Source: Mycolicibacterium iranicum
Lineage (GTDB): Bacteria > Actinomycetota > Actinomycetes > Mycobacteriales > Mycobacteriaceae
NCBI RefSeq assembly: GCF_002101705.1
Contig: NZ_LQPC01000019.1
Coordinates: 1-64,000, forward strand
DNA: 64,000 nucleotides
Reading direction: 5' to 3'
Both the position numbers and the translations under genes were made by a program. The notes beneath the pieces were generated by a model, which saw only the letters and a program-made list of their open reading frames with translations, ran no database searches and was not told the origin of the DNA. Of the stretch, positions 1-10,957 are shown one piece after another; the stretch's first letter is position 1; each line of letters starts with the position of its first letter.

Positions 1-346
1 CCCGCCACCTCCGCCGCCGCAGACGAGCGAGGCGCCGCCGCCCCCGCCCCCGCCGACGACCACGACGCGCGCTGGACCACGCCAGGTCACCTACTCGGTG
101 ACCGGAACCAAGGCACCGGGCGACATCATTACCGTCACCTACATCGATGCGTCCGGACGCAGTCGCACGCAGCGCAACGTCTACATCCCGTGGTCGTTGA
201 CCGTCACCCCGATCTCCCAGTCCGAGGTCGGATCGGTGCAGGCGTCGAGCCTGTTCCTGGTCAGCCGGCTGAACTGCTCGATCACCACCAGCGACGGGAC
301 CGTACTGTCCTCCAACACCGGCAATGCCGCTCAGACAAGCTGTTAG
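1..346 (+). CDS. mmpS3: MmpS3-like small membrane protein, C-terminal part (5' end outside window)
   Basis: The reading frame is open from base 2 and ends with TAG at 344-346; the start lies before the window. About 114 codons are visible. The first ~25 encode a proline/threonine-rich linker, followed by an MmpS-type beta-sandwich (motifs VTYSVTG, ITYVDASG-like, [10 protein letters not shown] and a C-terminal Cys). The two cysteines near the end (RLNCSIT and QTSC) could form a disulfide. MmpS proteins are single-pass membrane proteins that accompany MmpL transporters, but MmpS3 has no adjacent mmpL and its partner is unknown. The assignment rests on the proline-rich linker plus MmpS fold and on position next to the Rv2197c/qcrB block, as for Rv2198c. 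A 15-bp gap to the next gene suggests co-transcription. Confidence 0.75.
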   Translation, partial: PPPPPPQTSEAPPPPPPPTTTTRAGPRQVTYSVTGTKAPGDIITVTYIDASGRSRTQRNVYIPWSLTVTPISQSEVGSVQASSLFLVSRLNCSITTSDGTVLSSNTGNAAQTSC

Positions 347-361
347 GCCACCTCACCGCCG

Positions 362-1042
362 ATGACATATCTCACCGACACGAGACCCGGCTCCGGATTC
401 GACGTCGCCGCACTCGACCGCACCGACCGCCTGCTGCTCGGCGGCACCGTCGCCGTGTGGTTGGCAGCCCTCGGCGCCGGCGTCGCTGCCACGGTGGCGC
501 TCATCGACCTCGGTAGCGGGCACACGGAGTCCGCCGGTGACTCCGGCACGCCATGGATCCTGTACACCATCATCGGTGTCTCGGCTGCTGTGATCGTCGC
601 GGCCGTGCCGCTGCTCCTACGGGCGCGGCGGGCGTCCGACGAGGAGCTGACACCGGTGGAGAAGAGGCTGGCCCAGCAGGCAGCCGACAGGGTGCAGACC
701 CCGCCGCGTGCCGGCGACGCCCCGACCGAGAAGCTGCGCGTCCCCCCACCTCCGGTGGACACCAACAGCGGGCGCCTGCCGCGGATTCTGCAGTCACCGG
801 TGATGGCGTCGTCCGCCGCGAATTCGCCGGCCATCGACCGGCTCTGGCTGCGCAACACCGCCGCCGTGGTGTGCGCCATGGGGGCTGCGACGCTGCTCAT
901 CTCTGTGGCGACCTATCTGATGGCGGTCGACAACGCCACCGTCTCCTGGGTGCTCTACGGCGCCGCAGGCGTCGTCACGCTCGGAATGGCCGCCATCCCG
1001 TGGTACTTCCTTCGCGAGCTGCGCGCCGAGCTCGGCACGTGA
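362..1042 (+). CDS. Conserved four-helix mycobacterial membrane protein (Rv2197c-like)
   Basis: The 226-residue product has four likely membrane helices in two pairs (about residues 24-46, 64-82, 160-182 and 190-210), separated by a hydrophilic Pro/Thr-rich cytoplasmic stretch (about 95-150). The ATG lies 15 bp after the mmpS3 stop, so the two genes probably form one unit. No catalytic motif is visible. Size, topology and position between mmpS3 and the convergent qcrB match M. tuberculosis Rv2197c, a conserved membrane protein of unknown role. Its constant linkage to the bcc-oxidase operon hints at a link to respiration or envelope function, but this is inference only. Confidence 0.7.
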   Translation: MTYLTDTRPGSGFDVAALDRTDRLLLGGTVAVWLAALGAGVAATVALIDLGSGHTESAGDSGTPWILYTIIGVSAAVIVAAVPLLLRARRASDEELTPVEKRLAQQAADRVQTPPRAGDAPTEKLRVPPPPVDTNSGRLPRILQSPVMASSAANSPAIDRLWLRNTAAVVCAMGAATLLISVATYLMAVDNATVSWVLYGAAGVVTLGMAAIPWYFLRELRAELGT

Positions 1043-1204
1043 GCTGTCCGCGCCGAGCTCCGCGCACGTGAACTGTTCCCGCCCTGCCCGTCATACACTC
1101 TGACGTTTTGCAGGCGGCTTCTCGCAGTTTCGCTGCGAAACGTCGAAGCGTGGTGCAGCAGAACTTGGGGCCCTCAACCTCTACGGCTCCGTGGATGCGT
1201 AAAG

Positions 1205-1239
1205 CAGTCCGCCCCAGCCATTTCGGCTGGGGCGGACTG
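1205..1239. terminator. Bidirectional hairpin terminator between Rv2197c-like gene and qcrB
   Basis: A perfect 15-bp stem, CAGTCCGCCCCAGCC paired with its complement across a 5-base loop (1220-1224), sits between two convergent genes and is followed by GTTTGT on the plus side. The rest of 1043-1259 holds only a weaker hairpin near 1103-1142 (TCGCAG/CTGCGA core) and no plausible gene. Confidence 0.8.
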
Positions 1240-1259
1240 GTTTGTCGGAACGGAGTGGG

Positions 1260-2909
1260 TCAGTGGTGACCGTTGCTCGAACCGTTGGAGGCGCTGGTGC
1301 GCTCCTGGTGCTCGCGCAACGCCGTGAGCGCTCGCTGCTCGGCCGCATGCGCGGCCTCGGTGATCGCCTCGTGCTCGGACATCGGATCGCCCTTGAGGAA
1401 GCCGCCCGTGCCCGGTGCACCCGCCGAACCCAGCTTGTTCATCCGCTTGGGCAATGCTGCGCCCTGGTACTCCAGCGGAATCGGGTGGCCGTGCTCGTCG
1501 ACCGGGCCGAGAGGCTGGTGAAGCTCGACGTACGCGCCGTGCGGCAGCCGCTTGATAATGCCCGTCTCGATACCGTGCTCCAGCACCGCGCGGTCGCTGC
1601 GCTGCAGCCCGACCGCCCAGCGGTAGGCAACGAAGTAGACGATCGCGGGAAGTACGACCATGCCGATGCGGCCGATCCACGTCGTCGCGTTCAGCGAGAT
1701 GTGGAACTTCAGCGCGATGATGTCGTTCATGCACGCGAACGTCAGCACGATGTAGAACGCGATCGCGGCCGAGCCCACGGCCGTGCGTGTCGGTGCGTCA
1801 CGGGGACGCTGCAACAGGTTGTGGTGGGCGTTGTCGCCGGTCAGCTTCTTCTCGATGAACGGATACATCGCGAGCAGGCCGAAGATCAGGCCCATGCCGA
1901 CGGCAACCCATACGCCCTGCGGGATGGTGTGCCCGAACGGGTAGAACTCCCACGCCGGCCACAACCGGATGAGGCCGTCGGTCCACATCATGTAGAAGTC
2001 GGGCTGGCTGCCCGCGGACACCTGCGACGGCTTGTAGGGACCCAACACCCAGATCGGGTTGATCTGCAGCAGGCCGCCCATGAGGCCGAGGATGCCGACC
2101 GTCATCGCGAAGAACGCGCCGGACTTCACCGCGAACACCGGCATGACGCGCACGCCGACGACGTTGGTCTCGGTACGGCCGGGGCCGGGGAACTGGGTGT
2201 GCTTCTGGAACCACACCAGTGCGAGGTGAACTCCGATGAGCGCCAGGATGATTCCCGGGATCAGCAGGATGTGTAGCGCGTACAGGCGGGGGATCAGGAT
2301 CTCGCCGGGGAAGTCGCCGCCGAACAGTGCCCAGTGCATCCAGGTGCCGACGACCGGGATGCCCATCGTGATGCCCGACAGGGCGGCGCGGATGCCAGTG
2401 CCTGAGAGCAGGTCGTCGGGCAGCGAGTAACCGAAGAAGCCTTCGAACATCGCAAGGATCAGCAGCAGCGAGCCGATCACCCAGTTCGCCTCACGCGGCC
2501 GGCGGAACGCACCGGTGAAGAAGATGCGGGCCAGGTGCACCATGATCGACGCCGCGAACAGCAGCGCCGCCCAGTGGTGGACCTGACGGACGAACAGGCC
2601 GCCACGGACCTCGAAGCTGATGTCGAGGGCCGTCTCGTAGGCGCGGGACATGCCCACACCGCGCAGCGGCTGGTAGACGCCGTCGTAGGTCACGTGCGCC
2701 ATCGACGGATCGAAGAACAGGGTCAGGTACACGCCCGTGATGAGCAGCACGATGAAGCTGTACAGGGCGATCTCGCCGAGCAGGAACGACCAGTGTGTCG
2801 GGAACACCTTGTTGAGCTGACGGCGCACCGCAGCGGAGGGGTGATACCGGGAGTCGATCGCCTCGCCCTGCTTGGCGGCGATCTCGGCTGCGGTTGGACG
2901 TGGGCTCAT
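1260..2909 (-). CDS. qcrB: Cytochrome bc1 complex cytochrome b subunit QcrB
   Basis: The 549-residue polytopic membrane protein carries the quinol-oxidising and -reducing sites of the mycobacterial bcc-aa3 supercomplex. Heme b ligands are visible as two histidine pairs: H111/H125 (QVHHW...VHLAR) and H213/H228 (YALHILL...VHLAL). The 15-residue spacing in the second pair is the b6f/actinobacterial type. The start overlaps the qcrA stop by four bases (ATGA). The C-terminus has the actinobacterial hydrophilic extension, ending in a Ser/Asn/His tail. Threonine 310 (in FYMMWTDG) appears to correspond to Thr313 of M. tuberculosis, the residue contacted by telacebec-class inhibitors. It is the last gene of ctaE-qcrCAB and is followed by a strong terminator. 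Confidence 0.97.
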   Translation of the reverse strand: MSPRPTAAEIAAKQGEAIDSRYHPSAAVRRQLNKVFPTHWSFLLGEIALYSFIVLLITGVYLTLFFDPSMAHVTYDGVYQPLRGVGMSRAYETALDISFEVRGGLFVRQVHHWAALLFAASIMVHLARIFFTGAFRRPREANWVIGSLLLILAMFEGFFGYSLPDDLLSGTGIRAALSGITMGIPVVGTWMHWALFGGDFPGEILIPRLYALHILLIPGIILALIGVHLALVWFQKHTQFPGPGRTETNVVGVRVMPVFAVKSGAFFAMTVGILGLMGGLLQINPIWVLGPYKPSQVSAGSQPDFYMMWTDGLIRLWPAWEFYPFGHTIPQGVWVAVGMGLIFGLLAMYPFIEKKLTGDNAHHNLLQRPRDAPTRTAVGSAAIAFYIVLTFACMNDIIALKFHISLNATTWIGRIGMVVLPAIVYFVAYRWAVGLQRSDRAVLEHGIETGIIKRLPHGAYVELHQPLGPVDEHGHPIPLEYQGAALPKRMNKLGSAGAPGTGGFLKGDPMSEHEAITEAAHAAEQRALTALREHQERTSASNGSSNGHH

Positions 2910-4114
2910 GACTTCCGCTCCCAGAATGCCGGTCCTACGGGTTCGATGAAGTCGCCGTTGGCGACCAAGTAGCCGTCCTGGTCAATCGTGATCGGCAGTT
3001 GCGCCAGCGCACGCGCCGCGGGACCGAAGATCGGCTTCGCGAAATGCAGGGCGTCGAACTGCGACTGGTGGCACGGGCACAGGATGCGATAAGTCTGCTG
3101 CTCGTAAAGCGAGGACGGGCAGCCCAGGTGCGAGCACACCTTCGTGTACGCGAACAGTTCGCCGAAGTTGAAGCTCTCCTGGCCGCGGCGCTTGACCACG
3201 CGCGCCATGTCGAGCGGCTTGATGCGGATCAGCATCACCGGGTTCCGCACGCCCATCGCGATCTCGAAGAGGTGGTGTTCGGACTCCACGGTCGTTCCGT
3301 CGCCGTCGGATTCGCGCCACGGGTACACGGTCTCCATGCCGCCCGCGTCGAGATCCTCCGGACGCATCTTGACGAACGGCGACTCGCCCGGCTTGCCAGT
3401 CGCGCGCGCAAGGAAGATCGTCTCGCCCTTGTAGCGCGGGGTCCACCCCGACGTCCACAGCACGGCCTTCATGCCTTCTGCGGTCGGGACGACCGGCTTC
3501 CACGGGTTCTTGATCAGACCACCGACGAACGCGATGAGGGTGCCGACACCGAAGGCGCCGAGTCCGATGCCCATCGAGAGCCCGATCATCTTGCGCCGCT
3601 TGATGGTCGAGGATTCCAGCGCGTCGCCAAGGTTGGCGGCGACGGTCTTGCGCTGGATCTCGGGCGAGGCGCCGTCATGGCGGTCCTGAATCGAGATCTC
3701 TTCGGGGATGAATTTCTTCTGGAACATCACCGCGCCGATGCCGATCGCCAGGATCGACAGACCGAACGTCAGCCCGTAGAGGGGAGTGGCCAGCGAGTAC
3801 AGGAACTCGCCCTCGCCGCCGAACGGGACGTACTCCCACGGCCAGAACAGGAAGACCAGCAGCAAGGCCAGGCCCGAAATACCGCCAAGCAGAAGCCAAT
3901 ACGCGACCGCACGCTCAGCGCGCTTCTCTGCCTTGGTGCCGGGAACCGGCCAGCGCGGCTCCTTGTAGACGATCTCGACACCGTCGAGTTTGCCGCCCAG
4001 CTCCAGAAGCTCTTCGCGGGACATCTTCGCCAGTTCGGCGTCCGTGGGTTGCCCGGGGACACCGGCATGGCCGGGGGCGTCGGTCCCCTTGATGTCGTCG
4101 CGCTCGTCACTCAT
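2906..4114 (-). CDS. qcrA: Cytochrome bc1 complex Rieske iron-sulfur subunit QcrA
   Basis: The 402-residue protein has a long charged N-terminus, three membrane helices (about 70-95, 105-130 and 172-195) rather than the single helix of classical Rieske proteins, and a C-terminal Rieske fold. The 2Fe-2S ligands sit in CSHLGCPSS and CPCHQSQFD, with the two extra cysteines that form the stabilising disulfide. It transfers electrons from menaquinol to the diheme cytochrome QcrC. The three-helix topology is typical of Actinobacteria. ATGA overlaps on both sides (with qcrC and qcrB) indicate tight translational coupling. Confidence 0.96.
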   Translation of the reverse strand: MSDERDDIKGTDAPGHAGVPGQPTDAELAKMSREELLELGGKLDGVEIVYKEPRWPVPGTKAEKRAERAVAYWLLLGGISGLALLLVFLFWPWEYVPFGGEGEFLYSLATPLYGLTFGLSILAIGIGAVMFQKKFIPEEISIQDRHDGASPEIQRKTVAANLGDALESSTIKRRKMIGLSMGIGLGAFGVGTLIAFVGGLIKNPWKPVVPTAEGMKAVLWTSGWTPRYKGETIFLARATGKPGESPFVKMRPEDLDAGGMETVYPWRESDGDGTTVESEHHLFEIAMGVRNPVMLIRIKPLDMARVVKRRGQESFNFGELFAYTKVCSHLGCPSSLYEQQTYRILCPCHQSQFDALHFAKPIFGPAARALAQLPITIDQDGYLVANGDFIEPVGPAFWERKS

Positions 4115-4917
4115 GCCCGTGCTCCGATCCAGAGGGCGGCGGCGATGACAGCCACCATGCCGACGATCCAGGCGACCATGCCCTCAGATGTGGGCCCGAA
4201 GCCGCCGAGTCCCAGTCCGCCCGGCGTCGGCGTCTCCGCCGCTTCCCGGACGTAGGCGATGATGTCGCGCTTCTCTTCGGGGTCGAGCTGACGGTCGGAG
4301 AACTTCGGCATGTTCTGCGGACCCGTCACCATCGCGGTGTAGATCTGCGCGGGAGTGGCGGGGCCCAGGTCGGGCGCGTACTTGCCCGACGAGAGTGCGC
4401 CGCCCTTGCCGGTGAAGTTGTGGCACGAAGCGCAGTTCAGGCGGAAGAGGTCGCCACCGCGTGCGACGTCACTGCCGATCAGCGACTGCTCGGCGATCTG
4501 GCCGTTCTCGTCGCGGGGGACGACGGGGCCGCCGCCGTTTGCCTGGACGTACGCGCCGAGGGCGTCGATCTGCTCGGGGTCGAAGGCCGGATCCTTGCGC
4601 TGGATCTGAGCCTCGTTGCGCATGGCAGGCATACGACCGGAGGACACCTGGAAGTACACGGCCGCCTCGCCGACACCGATCAGGCTGGGCCCGCGATCGG
4701 CGACACCCTGCAGATTGACGCCGTGGCACGACACGCAGGATGTGTCGTAGAGCTGCTGACCAGTGCGCAGCATCGCCGAAGCGGACTCATCGGCGACGGC
4801 CACCTGCGGGGACGGCGTCAGAGTGGCGGCCAGACCGCCGGCCATCACCAATCCGCTCAGCAGCAGCAGTGCGGCCGTGATCCGACGGCGAAGCCGTCGG
4901 CGCGACTTGCTGGTCAT
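4111..4917 (-). CDS. qcrC: Cytochrome bc1 complex diheme cytochrome c subunit QcrC
   Basis: This 268-residue membrane-anchored diheme cytochrome c passes electrons directly to the aa3 oxidase, replacing a soluble cytochrome c. Two CxxCH sites are visible, C61-x2-C64-H65 (CVSCHG) and C162-x2-C165-H166 (CASCHN), with an N-terminal signal anchor (about 12-32) and a C-terminal helix. The frame is open to 5010, but I chose the ATG at 4917: AGAAGGGG lies 5-12 bases upstream, the product then begins with the Arg-rich anchor expected for QcrC, and the longer version would run into ctaE. The gap from ctaE is 53 bp. Confidence 0.95.
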   Translation of the reverse strand: MTSKSRRRLRRRITAALLLLSGLVMAGGLAATLTPSPQVAVADESASAMLRTGQQLYDTSCVSCHGVNLQGVADRGPSLIGVGEAAVYFQVSSGRMPAMRNEAQIQRKDPAFDPEQIDALGAYVQANGGGPVVPRDENGQIAEQSLIGSDVARGGDLFRLNCASCHNFTGKGGALSSGKYAPDLGPATPAQIYTAMVTGPQNMPKFSDRQLDPEEKRDIIAYVREAAETPTPGGLGLGGFGPTSEGMVAWIVGMVAVIAAALWIGARA

Positions 4918-4970
4918 CGAACCCCTTCTGTTCTTGGGCTGTTTCGTCGTCGGACGCATCGGCGGGTCGA

Positions 4971-5636
<666 letters not shown>

Positions 5637-5650
5637 TCATAATCGCGTTC

Positions 5651-6721
5651 GTGATTAGCCCCGCGCCCCAGCCCTCCACTCCCACCTGGCCGCTCATTCT
5701 GGGCAGACTGACGACCCTTCAGGGGCTGCTGCCCGGCCAGGCGGCGTGGGCGATGGACCAGATCATGAGCGGCACCGCGACACCCGCCCAGATCGCCGCG
5801 TTCGGGGTGGCGATGAAGATGAAGCGTCCCACGTCCGGTGAGGTCGGCGAGCTTGCCGACATCATGCTCAAGCACGCGCGCAGGGTGCCGACCGACGTCA
5901 TCGGAAATGACACGGTGGACGTCGTCGGCACAGGAGGCGACGGCGCGAACACGGTGAACCTGTCGACGATGGCCTCGATCGTCGTGGCCGCCGCAGGTGT
6001 GCCGGTGGTCAAGCACGGCAACCGGGCCGCGTCGTCGCTGTCCGGCGGTGCCGACACGCTCGAAGCCCTGGGCCTGCGCATCGACCTCGGGCCTGAGGAC
6101 GTCGCGCGCTGCGTCGCCGAGGTCGGCATCGGGTTCGCGTTCGCGCCGCAGTTCCATCCGTCCTACCGGCACGCCGGGGTGGCTCGCCGCGAGATCGGTG
6201 TTCCCACCGTCTTCAACCTGCTCGGTCCGCTGACCAATCCGGCGGGGCCCAGGGCGGGCCTGATCGGTTGCGCCTGGGGAGATCTCGCAGAGGTGATGGC
6301 CGAGGTGTTCGCCACCCGGGGAGCCAGCGTGCTGGTGGTCCACGGTGACGACGGCCTCGACGAGCTGACGACCACGACGACGAGCACCATCTGGCGCGTT
6401 CAGGCCGGCACCGTGGAGCGGCTCAGGTTCGATCCGGCCGCGTTCGGTTTCGCGCGGGCCGACATACGCGAACTGACCGGCGGTGACGCGGCGGCGAACG
6501 CGGCGTCGGCGCGCGAGGTGCTCGCCGGTGCCCCGGGCCCGGTGCGCGACGCCGTCGTGCTCAACGCCGCCGGTGCGCTGGTGTCGCACGCGGGCCTATC
6601 CAGCGACGCCAAGTGGGTTCCGGCCTGGGAGTCCGGGCTCGCGCGGGCGCAGGAGGCCATCGACTCCGGGGCGGCCGAAAAGCTGCTCGCGCGTTGGGTG
6701 CGGTTCACACAACAGCTCTGA
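5651..6721 (+). CDS. trpD: Anthranilate phosphoribosyltransferase TrpD
   Basis: TrpD transfers the phosphoribosyl group of PRPP to anthranilate, the second step of tryptophan synthesis. The 356-residue product has the full signature: the glycine loop [39 protein letters not shown] (PRPP/anthranilate region) and [10 protein letters not shown] (metal site). I chose the GTG at 5651; an in-frame TTG at 5606 would add 15 residues. It stands alone, away from other trp genes, as in M. tuberculosis. Its last 126 bases overlap the convergent nuclease-fusion gene. Confidence 0.95.
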   Translation: MISPAPQPSTPTWPLILGRLTTLQGLLPGQAAWAMDQIMSGTATPAQIAAFGVAMKMKRPTSGEVGELADIMLKHARRVPTDVIGNDTVDVVGTGGDGANTVNLSTMASIVVAAAGVPVVKHGNRAASSLSGGADTLEALGLRIDLGPEDVARCVAEVGIGFAFAPQFHPSYRHAGVARREIGVPTVFNLLGPLTNPAGPRAGLIGCAWGDLAEVMAEVFATRGASVLVVHGDDGLDELTTTTTSTIWRVQAGTVERLRFDPAAFGFARADIRELTGGDAAANAASAREVLAGAPGPVRDAVVLNAAGALVSHAGLSSDAKWVPAWESGLARAQEAIDSGAAEKLLARWVRFTQQL

Positions 6722-8452
6722 ACCGACCGGCTCCGAGTCGCGGAGCTGTTCGGCGGCCAGCCGCGCCGAACGCGCCGTGGCAGCCCAGGCCGCCCAGCGG
6801 CCCGCGGCGTTGGCGGGCGAACAGTAGCCGGCGTCTGCCCGCACGATCCGCACGCCCGGCTGGGCGAGCCACCGCGCGATCAGGCCCGTTTCCTCGACGA
6901 GCGCGCCCCCGAGGGGGCCCGCCGAGGGCAGCACCGACTGCGCGGCCGCGGTCAACGCGTCGACGACCGGCATCGGCGGCACGCCCCGTGGCGCGACGCC
7001 TGCAGCGGCGAGCTGTCCGTGCCGGACCACCGCGAGATGCCAGCCGCGTGCGCCGTCAGGTTTGGCGGCGACCAACTCGGCGATCCCCGACAGCGCGCGC
7101 AACCGCTGACCGCGCCACAGCACATCGATGGTCGCGGCGGCGTGATCCCGCAGCCGCGCGGCGGTCTCGTAGCGGTTCCGTTCGGCAAGGTCGGCGATGT
7201 GCGCAAGCGCCGCTTCCAGCGGCCACCCGCATCGCCCGTCGATGAGTGCGAGCGCACCACCGACTGCGGCGGCGTACTCGGCGGCGTCGGCGCCGCGGAC
7301 GGCCGGGCAGGGGGAGACCTCCCGCTCCGGGCACGACGGACCATGCGTCGCCGCCCGGCCGAGCCGGTTCGTGCACGTCCGCACCCCGGTGAAGCGCGCG
7401 ATCAACGCGGCGGTCTCCAGCGCGTCGGCGCGCGACCGGAAGGGCCCCACCGCGCTCTCGGTGCGTGGTGTGCGCACCGCCGAGAAACGCGGGAACGCCT
7501 CCTCGGTCAGAGTCACCCACCACCACCGGTGCGGGAACTTGGACCGCTTGTTGTACGGCGGCGCGTGCGCGGCCAGCAGCCGCAACTCGCGCACGCCCGC
7601 CTCGAGGTCGTGAGCGCACTCGACGTGGTCGACGGCGGTGGCCAGCGAGGCCATCTCCTTGATCCTCGTGCGCGGGTCGGCTCCGTTGAAGTACTGGCCC
7701 ACGCGCCGCCGCAGGTCCACGGCGGTGCCGACGTAGAGCACCTCGGCCGATGGCCCACGGAACAGGTAGACGCCGGGACTGCGGGGCATGGCGCGCGCGA
7801 GGTGACGCTTGCTGCGCTGCGCCGGAGTGACATCGGGAAGGTAGCCGCGCAGCTCGGAGTACGTGTGCACGCCCTGGTTGCCGACGCGCTCGATCAACCC
7901 GTGCAGGACATCGACGGTGGCACGGGCGTCATCAAGGGCGCGGTGGGTCGGTGTCGTGGAGGCGCCGAAGAGCTGTGCCAGCGCCGAGAGGCGGACGCTC
8001 GGGGCCTCCTCACGGGTCAGGACGCGCCGGGCGAGGGTGACCGTGCACAGAACCGGCGGTTTGGGCCAGGGCAGGTGGTTGCGTTCGGCGGCGGCGCGCA
8101 AGAAGCCGACGTCGAAACCCGCGTTATGCGCGACGAGCACCGCGCCGCGGGCGAACTCGAGGAAGGCGGGAAGAACGGCGTCGATCTTGGGTGCGTCGTA
8201 CACCATCGCCGACGTGATGCCTGTCAGCGCAACGATCTGCGGCGGGATCGCACGCCCGGGGTCGACCAACGTAGCAAACTCGCCCAGGACCTCGCCGCCG
8301 CGCACTTTGACCGCACCGATCTCGGTGATCTTGTCGTGGTGGTCACCGGAGGAGCGGCCGCCGGTGGTTTCCAGGTCGACCACGACGAAGGTGGTCTCGC
8401 GCAGCGTCGGGTCGGCGAGCGGATCGACGTCCGCGAAGCTCAGCTGACCCAT
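6596..8452 (-). CDS. DEDDh exonuclease fused to UvrC-like GIY-YIG domain (Rv2191-like)
   Basis: The 618-residue protein joins two nuclease modules. Residues ~20-190 form a DnaQ-epsilon type 3'-5' exonuclease with D26/E28 (VVVDLETTG), D114 (HNAGFDVGF) and H170/D175 (HRALDDARA), the DEDDh set. Residues ~222-300 form a GIY-YIG nuclease (SPGVYLFRG...EVLYVGTA...LRRRVGQYF) as in the N-terminus of UvrC. A UVR-like helical stretch ([15 protein letters not shown]) follows. The start is ATG 8452 (MGQLSF); the frame runs to 8902, but that extension is antisense to the next gene. Such fusions are common in Actinobacteria and are presumed to act in DNA repair, but the role is undefined. The last ~41 codons are antisense to trpD. 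Confidence 0.85.
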   Translation of the reverse strand: MGQLSFADVDPLADPTLRETTFVVVDLETTGGRSSGDHHDKITEIGAVKVRGGEVLGEFATLVDPGRAIPPQIVALTGITSAMVYDAPKIDAVLPAFLEFARGAVLVAHNAGFDVGFLRAAAERNHLPWPKPPVLCTVTLARRVLTREEAPSVRLSALAQLFGASTTPTHRALDDARATVDVLHGLIERVGNQGVHTYSELRGYLPDVTPAQRSKRHLARAMPRSPGVYLFRGPSAEVLYVGTAVDLRRRVGQYFNGADPRTRIKEMASLATAVDHVECAHDLEAGVRELRLLAAHAPPYNKRSKFPHRWWWVTLTEEAFPRFSAVRTPRTESAVGPFRSRADALETAALIARFTGVRTCTNRLGRAATHGPSCPEREVSPCPAVRGADAAEYAAAVGGALALIDGRCGWPLEAALAHIADLAERNRYETAARLRDHAAATIDVLWRGQRLRALSGIAELVAAKPDGARGWHLAVVRHGQLAAAGVAPRGVPPMPVVDALTAAAQSVLPSAGPLGGALVEETGLIARWLAQPGVRIVRADAGYCSPANAAGRWAAWAATARSARLAAEQLRDSEPVGSELLCEPHPTREQLFGRPGVDGLLRPREPGLPGRNPLGVAG

Positions 8453-8590
8453 GTGCTGAAGGTAGGTGCCACGGCTGACAACTTCGGTGAAGCAGAGCCG
8501 AGTGCGCGTGCGCGGACTTATCGGGACTCGGCTGGACTTGTCGGTGGCCGTCGATACCGTGCGGACGACTGCAAGCGAGAGGACAGTGCG

Positions 8591-8833
8591 ATGGCTCAGA
8601 ATCAATGGCCGCCGGGGCGCGACACCGACGACGGAACGGTGAAGATCGACTGCGACGACTGCGCCGTGCGCGGTCCTGGATGCCAGGATTGCGTCGTCAG
8701 CGTGCTTCTCGGGGTCCCCGAGACGCTGCAGATGGACGAGCGTCGGGCACTCGAGGTGCTGGCCGAGGTGGGGTTGGCTCCCAAGTTGCGGCTGGTCCCG
8801 ATCCACCGGCAGAGTGGTACCGGCGTCGCCTGA
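8591..8833 (+). CDS. Small four-cysteine protein, unknown function
   Basis: This 80-residue protein starts at ATG 8591, with GAGAGGA eight to nine bases upstream. Four cysteines lie in a tight Cx2C-x6-Cx2C array ([17 protein letters not shown], residues ~20-36), suggesting a small zinc or iron-sulfur site. A C-terminal helix-rich part ([21 protein letters not shown]) follows. It is transcribed divergently from the DEDDh/GIY-YIG nuclease and lies 104 bp before ripC. I recognise it as a type of small actinobacterial hypothetical protein but can assign no function. Confidence 0.75.
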   Translation: MAQNQWPPGRDTDDGTVKIDCDDCAVRGPGCQDCVVSVLLGVPETLQMDERRALEVLAEVGLAPKLRLVPIHRQSGTGVA

Positions 8834-8894
8834 CGACACGCATCGGTCGGCGGCTCCCGATCCTTGAAGATGGCTGTTAGATTTGCCTCTTCCG

Positions 8895-8924
8895 TTGGAC
8901 AAGGCCGTTGCCGTTTCGTAACCT
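8895..8924 (+). promoter_or_regulatory. Candidate SigA-type promoter of ripC
   Basis: TTGGAC (8895-8900) and TAACCT (8919-8924) are separated by 18 bases and lie 13 bases before the ripC GTG. The -10 fits the mycobacterial TAnnnT pattern. The short leader leaves no room for the c-di-AMP riboswitch seen before some actinobacterial wall-hydrolase genes. Confidence 0.4.
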
Positions 8925-8937
8925 GTCTGAGACCTAA

Positions 8938-10152
8938 GTGAGTTCGAGGCGGCTCGTCACGGCAGTTGAAGGACGCAAAATCTTGAGGCTCGACCGCGCG
9001 CACAGGAGCATTCGCCGTACTCGGCAACCCCTCATCAGCTTGTTGGCCGCCATGGCTTTGGCCGGCGCCGTGCTGACGGGGCAGGCTTACGCCGATCCCG
9101 CCGAGGACGCTCTAGCAAAGCTCAATGATCTCTCACGTCAAGCTGAGCAGACTACCGAGGCGATGCACTCTGCTCAGCTGGACCTCGACAACAAGCTGGC
9201 GATCCAGCAGGCCGCCGAGACCAAACACGCCAGCGATGTCGCGGCGATGGAATCCGCCAAGGCGCAGCTGAGCGATTTCCAGGGCAAGGTCGACAAGCTT
9301 GCCGCCGCGCAGTACATGGGCGGGCGCGCATCCGGATTCGACGCGATGCTCACCGCTTCGTCGCCGCAGGGTCTGATCGATCAGCTCTCCGTCCAGCGGG
9401 TCATGGCCGGCGAGATGCAGTCGCAGATGGCCGCCTTCCGTGACGCCGGAGCCCGGGCCGAGGTCGCCGAGCAGGCGTCGGCCGCGTCCGCTGCCGAGGC
9501 CAAGACCGCCGCCGAGCAGGCCGCCGCGGTCCGCGCCGACCTGCAGTCCAAGCAGAGCCAGCTGCAAACCCAGATCGCGATCGTCAAGGCGCAGTACGAG
9601 GCGCTAACCCCGGTCCAGCGCGAAGCGCTTGCCGCCGCACCACCGCCTCCGCCGGTGCCGGCCGCCGCACCGCTACCACCGCCGCCCGCTCCGGGACAGG
9701 ACCCCGCGATCCTCGCCGCACCACCGGCACCCCCCATTCCGGGTGCACCTCCTGCCCCCGGCGTTCCCGGTGCCATCCCGCCGGGTGACGTCGCTCCGCC
9801 CGGATCGCCGGCCGCCACCACCGTCATCCAGGCTGCGCTGAGCCGTATCGGTTCTCCCTACTCGTGGGGTGGTTCCGGCCCAAGCGCCTTCGATTGTTCC
9901 GGTCTGGTGATGTGGTCGTTCCAGCAGGCGGGAATCTCGCTGCCGCACTCCAGCCAGGCGCTGGCCCGCGGCGGGCAGCCGGTGTCGATGGACCAGATGC
10001 AGCCGGGTGACCTCGTCACCTACTACTCCGACGCATCGCACGTCGGCATCTACATCGGCGACGGCATGATGGTGCACGCCTCCACCTACGGCACACCGGT
10101 GCGCGTCGCCCCGGTGGACAATGCGCCGATCTACAACGTCCGTCGGTACTAG
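8938..10152 (+). CDS. ripC: Secreted NlpC/P60 peptidoglycan endopeptidase RipC
   Basis: The 404-residue secreted hydrolase cleaves stem peptides of peptidoglycan. It has an N-terminal signal peptide (hydrophobic ~33-50, cut near AYA-DP), a long coiled-coil region (~52-225, heptad-rich, with an Ala-rich second half), a Pro/Ala linker (~228-290) and a C-terminal NlpC/P60 domain. Catalytic C320 is in FDCSGLV, H368 in HVGIYIG, and the third polar residue is H380. Coiled-coil N-termini in this family hold the active site closed and dock on FtsEX; this corresponds to Rv2190c. The start is GTG 8938. Confidence 0.9.
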   Translation: MSSRRLVTAVEGRKILRLDRAHRSIRRTRQPLISLLAAMALAGAVLTGQAYADPAEDALAKLNDLSRQAEQTTEAMHSAQLDLDNKLAIQQAAETKHASDVAAMESAKAQLSDFQGKVDKLAAAQYMGGRASGFDAMLTASSPQGLIDQLSVQRVMAGEMQSQMAAFRDAGARAEVAEQASAASAAEAKTAAEQAAAVRADLQSKQSQLQTQIAIVKAQYEALTPVQREALAAAPPPPPVPAAAPLPPPPAPGQDPAILAAPPAPPIPGAPPAPGVPGAIPPGDVAPPGSPAATTVIQAALSRIGSPYSWGGSGPSAFDCSGLVMWSFQQAGISLPHSSQALARGGQPVSMDQMQPGDLVTYYSDASHVGIYIGDGMMVHASTYGTPVRVAPVDNAPIYNVRRY

Positions 10153-10957
10153 TCCGTCCAGGGGCTCCCGCTCCGCCACCCGTCGCCGGCTCGGTGCGGT
10201 ACTCGGCGCGGAGCTCATCTGTGCCGTGTTCTTCGTGAATGGTCCGCAGCTGGCGCCGTCGGGTCCCGCAGTCGCGTCTCCCGTTTCCGACGCGCAACCC
10301 GCGCAACTCCAGGGGACGCGCTCGGTGTCCACGCCCGACGGGCGCACTGCGCAGCTGATCGATCTCGGTGCGCTCGGCGGGCGCGCGCTAATCGACCGCA
10401 TCGCCGCCGAGCTGCCGGGCGCCACCGAGGCCGTCACCGCGTTCTGGGGTTCTGACTGGCGTCGCGACATCTCCATCGTCGTCGCGGGATCCCCGGAGCA
10501 GTTCGGAGTCCTGGCCGGAGGGGGACCCGATATCGCCGCCACGACCACCGCCGACCGCATCATGTTCTCACCCGGCGCGACCGCGATGAACGACGCCGAT
10601 CTGCGAACCGTCTTGCGCCATGAGCTTTTCCACTACGCAGCCAGGGCCGATACCGCAGCCGATGCGCCGGTGTGGCTCACCGAAGGGGTCGCCGACTTCG
10701 TCGGCCGACCGCCGGCCCCGACCGCGCCTGCCGCGCCGGAAGCGCTGCCGACAGACGCCGCCCTGACCACTCCTGGGCCCGGCCGCTCGGCCGGTTACGA
10801 CCGGGCGTGGGAATTCGCCACCTACATCGCCGACACCTACGGCATCGACAAGCTGCGAGCGCTCTATGTCGCCGCATGCGGTCACAGCCACCGCGACGTT
10901 GCCACCGCGATCCGGGAGGCTCTCGGTGTGGACGTCTCCGAGGTGTTGAGCCGGTGA
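10121..10957 (+). CDS. Secreted/membrane-anchored gluzincin-like metallopeptidase (Rv2189c-like)
   Basis: The 278-residue protein overlaps the end of ripC by 32 bases and the start of pimB by four. A hydrophobic segment (~25-42) looks like a signal anchor. The zinc motif HELFH is at 167-171 with a downstream glutamate (WLTEGVADF, E188), the HExxH...E pattern of gluzincin peptidases of the peptidase-MA group. The rest is Ala/Pro-rich extracytoplasmic sequence. Substrates are unknown; coupling to ripC makes a role in envelope proteolysis plausible. No in-frame start downstream keeps the signal anchor, so the overlapping ATG at 10121 is preferred. Confidence 0.75.
   Translation: MRRSTTSVGTSPSRGSRSATRRRLGAVLGAELICAVFFVNGPQLAPSGPAVASPVSDAQPAQLQGTRSVSTPDGRTAQLIDLGALGGRALIDRIAAELPGATEAVTAFWGSDWRRDISIVVAGSPEQFGVLAGGGPDIAATTTADRIMFSPGATAMNDADLRTVLRHELFHYAARADTAADAPVWLTEGVADFVGRPPAPTAPAAPEALPTDAALTTPGPGRSAGYDRAWEFATYIADTYGIDKLRALYVAACGHSHRDVATAIREALGVDVSEVLSR

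Noticed and set aside
2999..4255. 418-codon plus-strand open frame opposite qcrA
   Set aside because: Antisense to a certain gene; Arg/His/Gln-rich composition typical of GC-rich mirror frames; no domain or ribosome site.
8453..8902. 150-residue N-terminal extension of the nuclease fusion
   Set aside because: Antisense to the four-cysteine gene and lacking any conserved feature; the DEDDh domain begins near ATG 8452.
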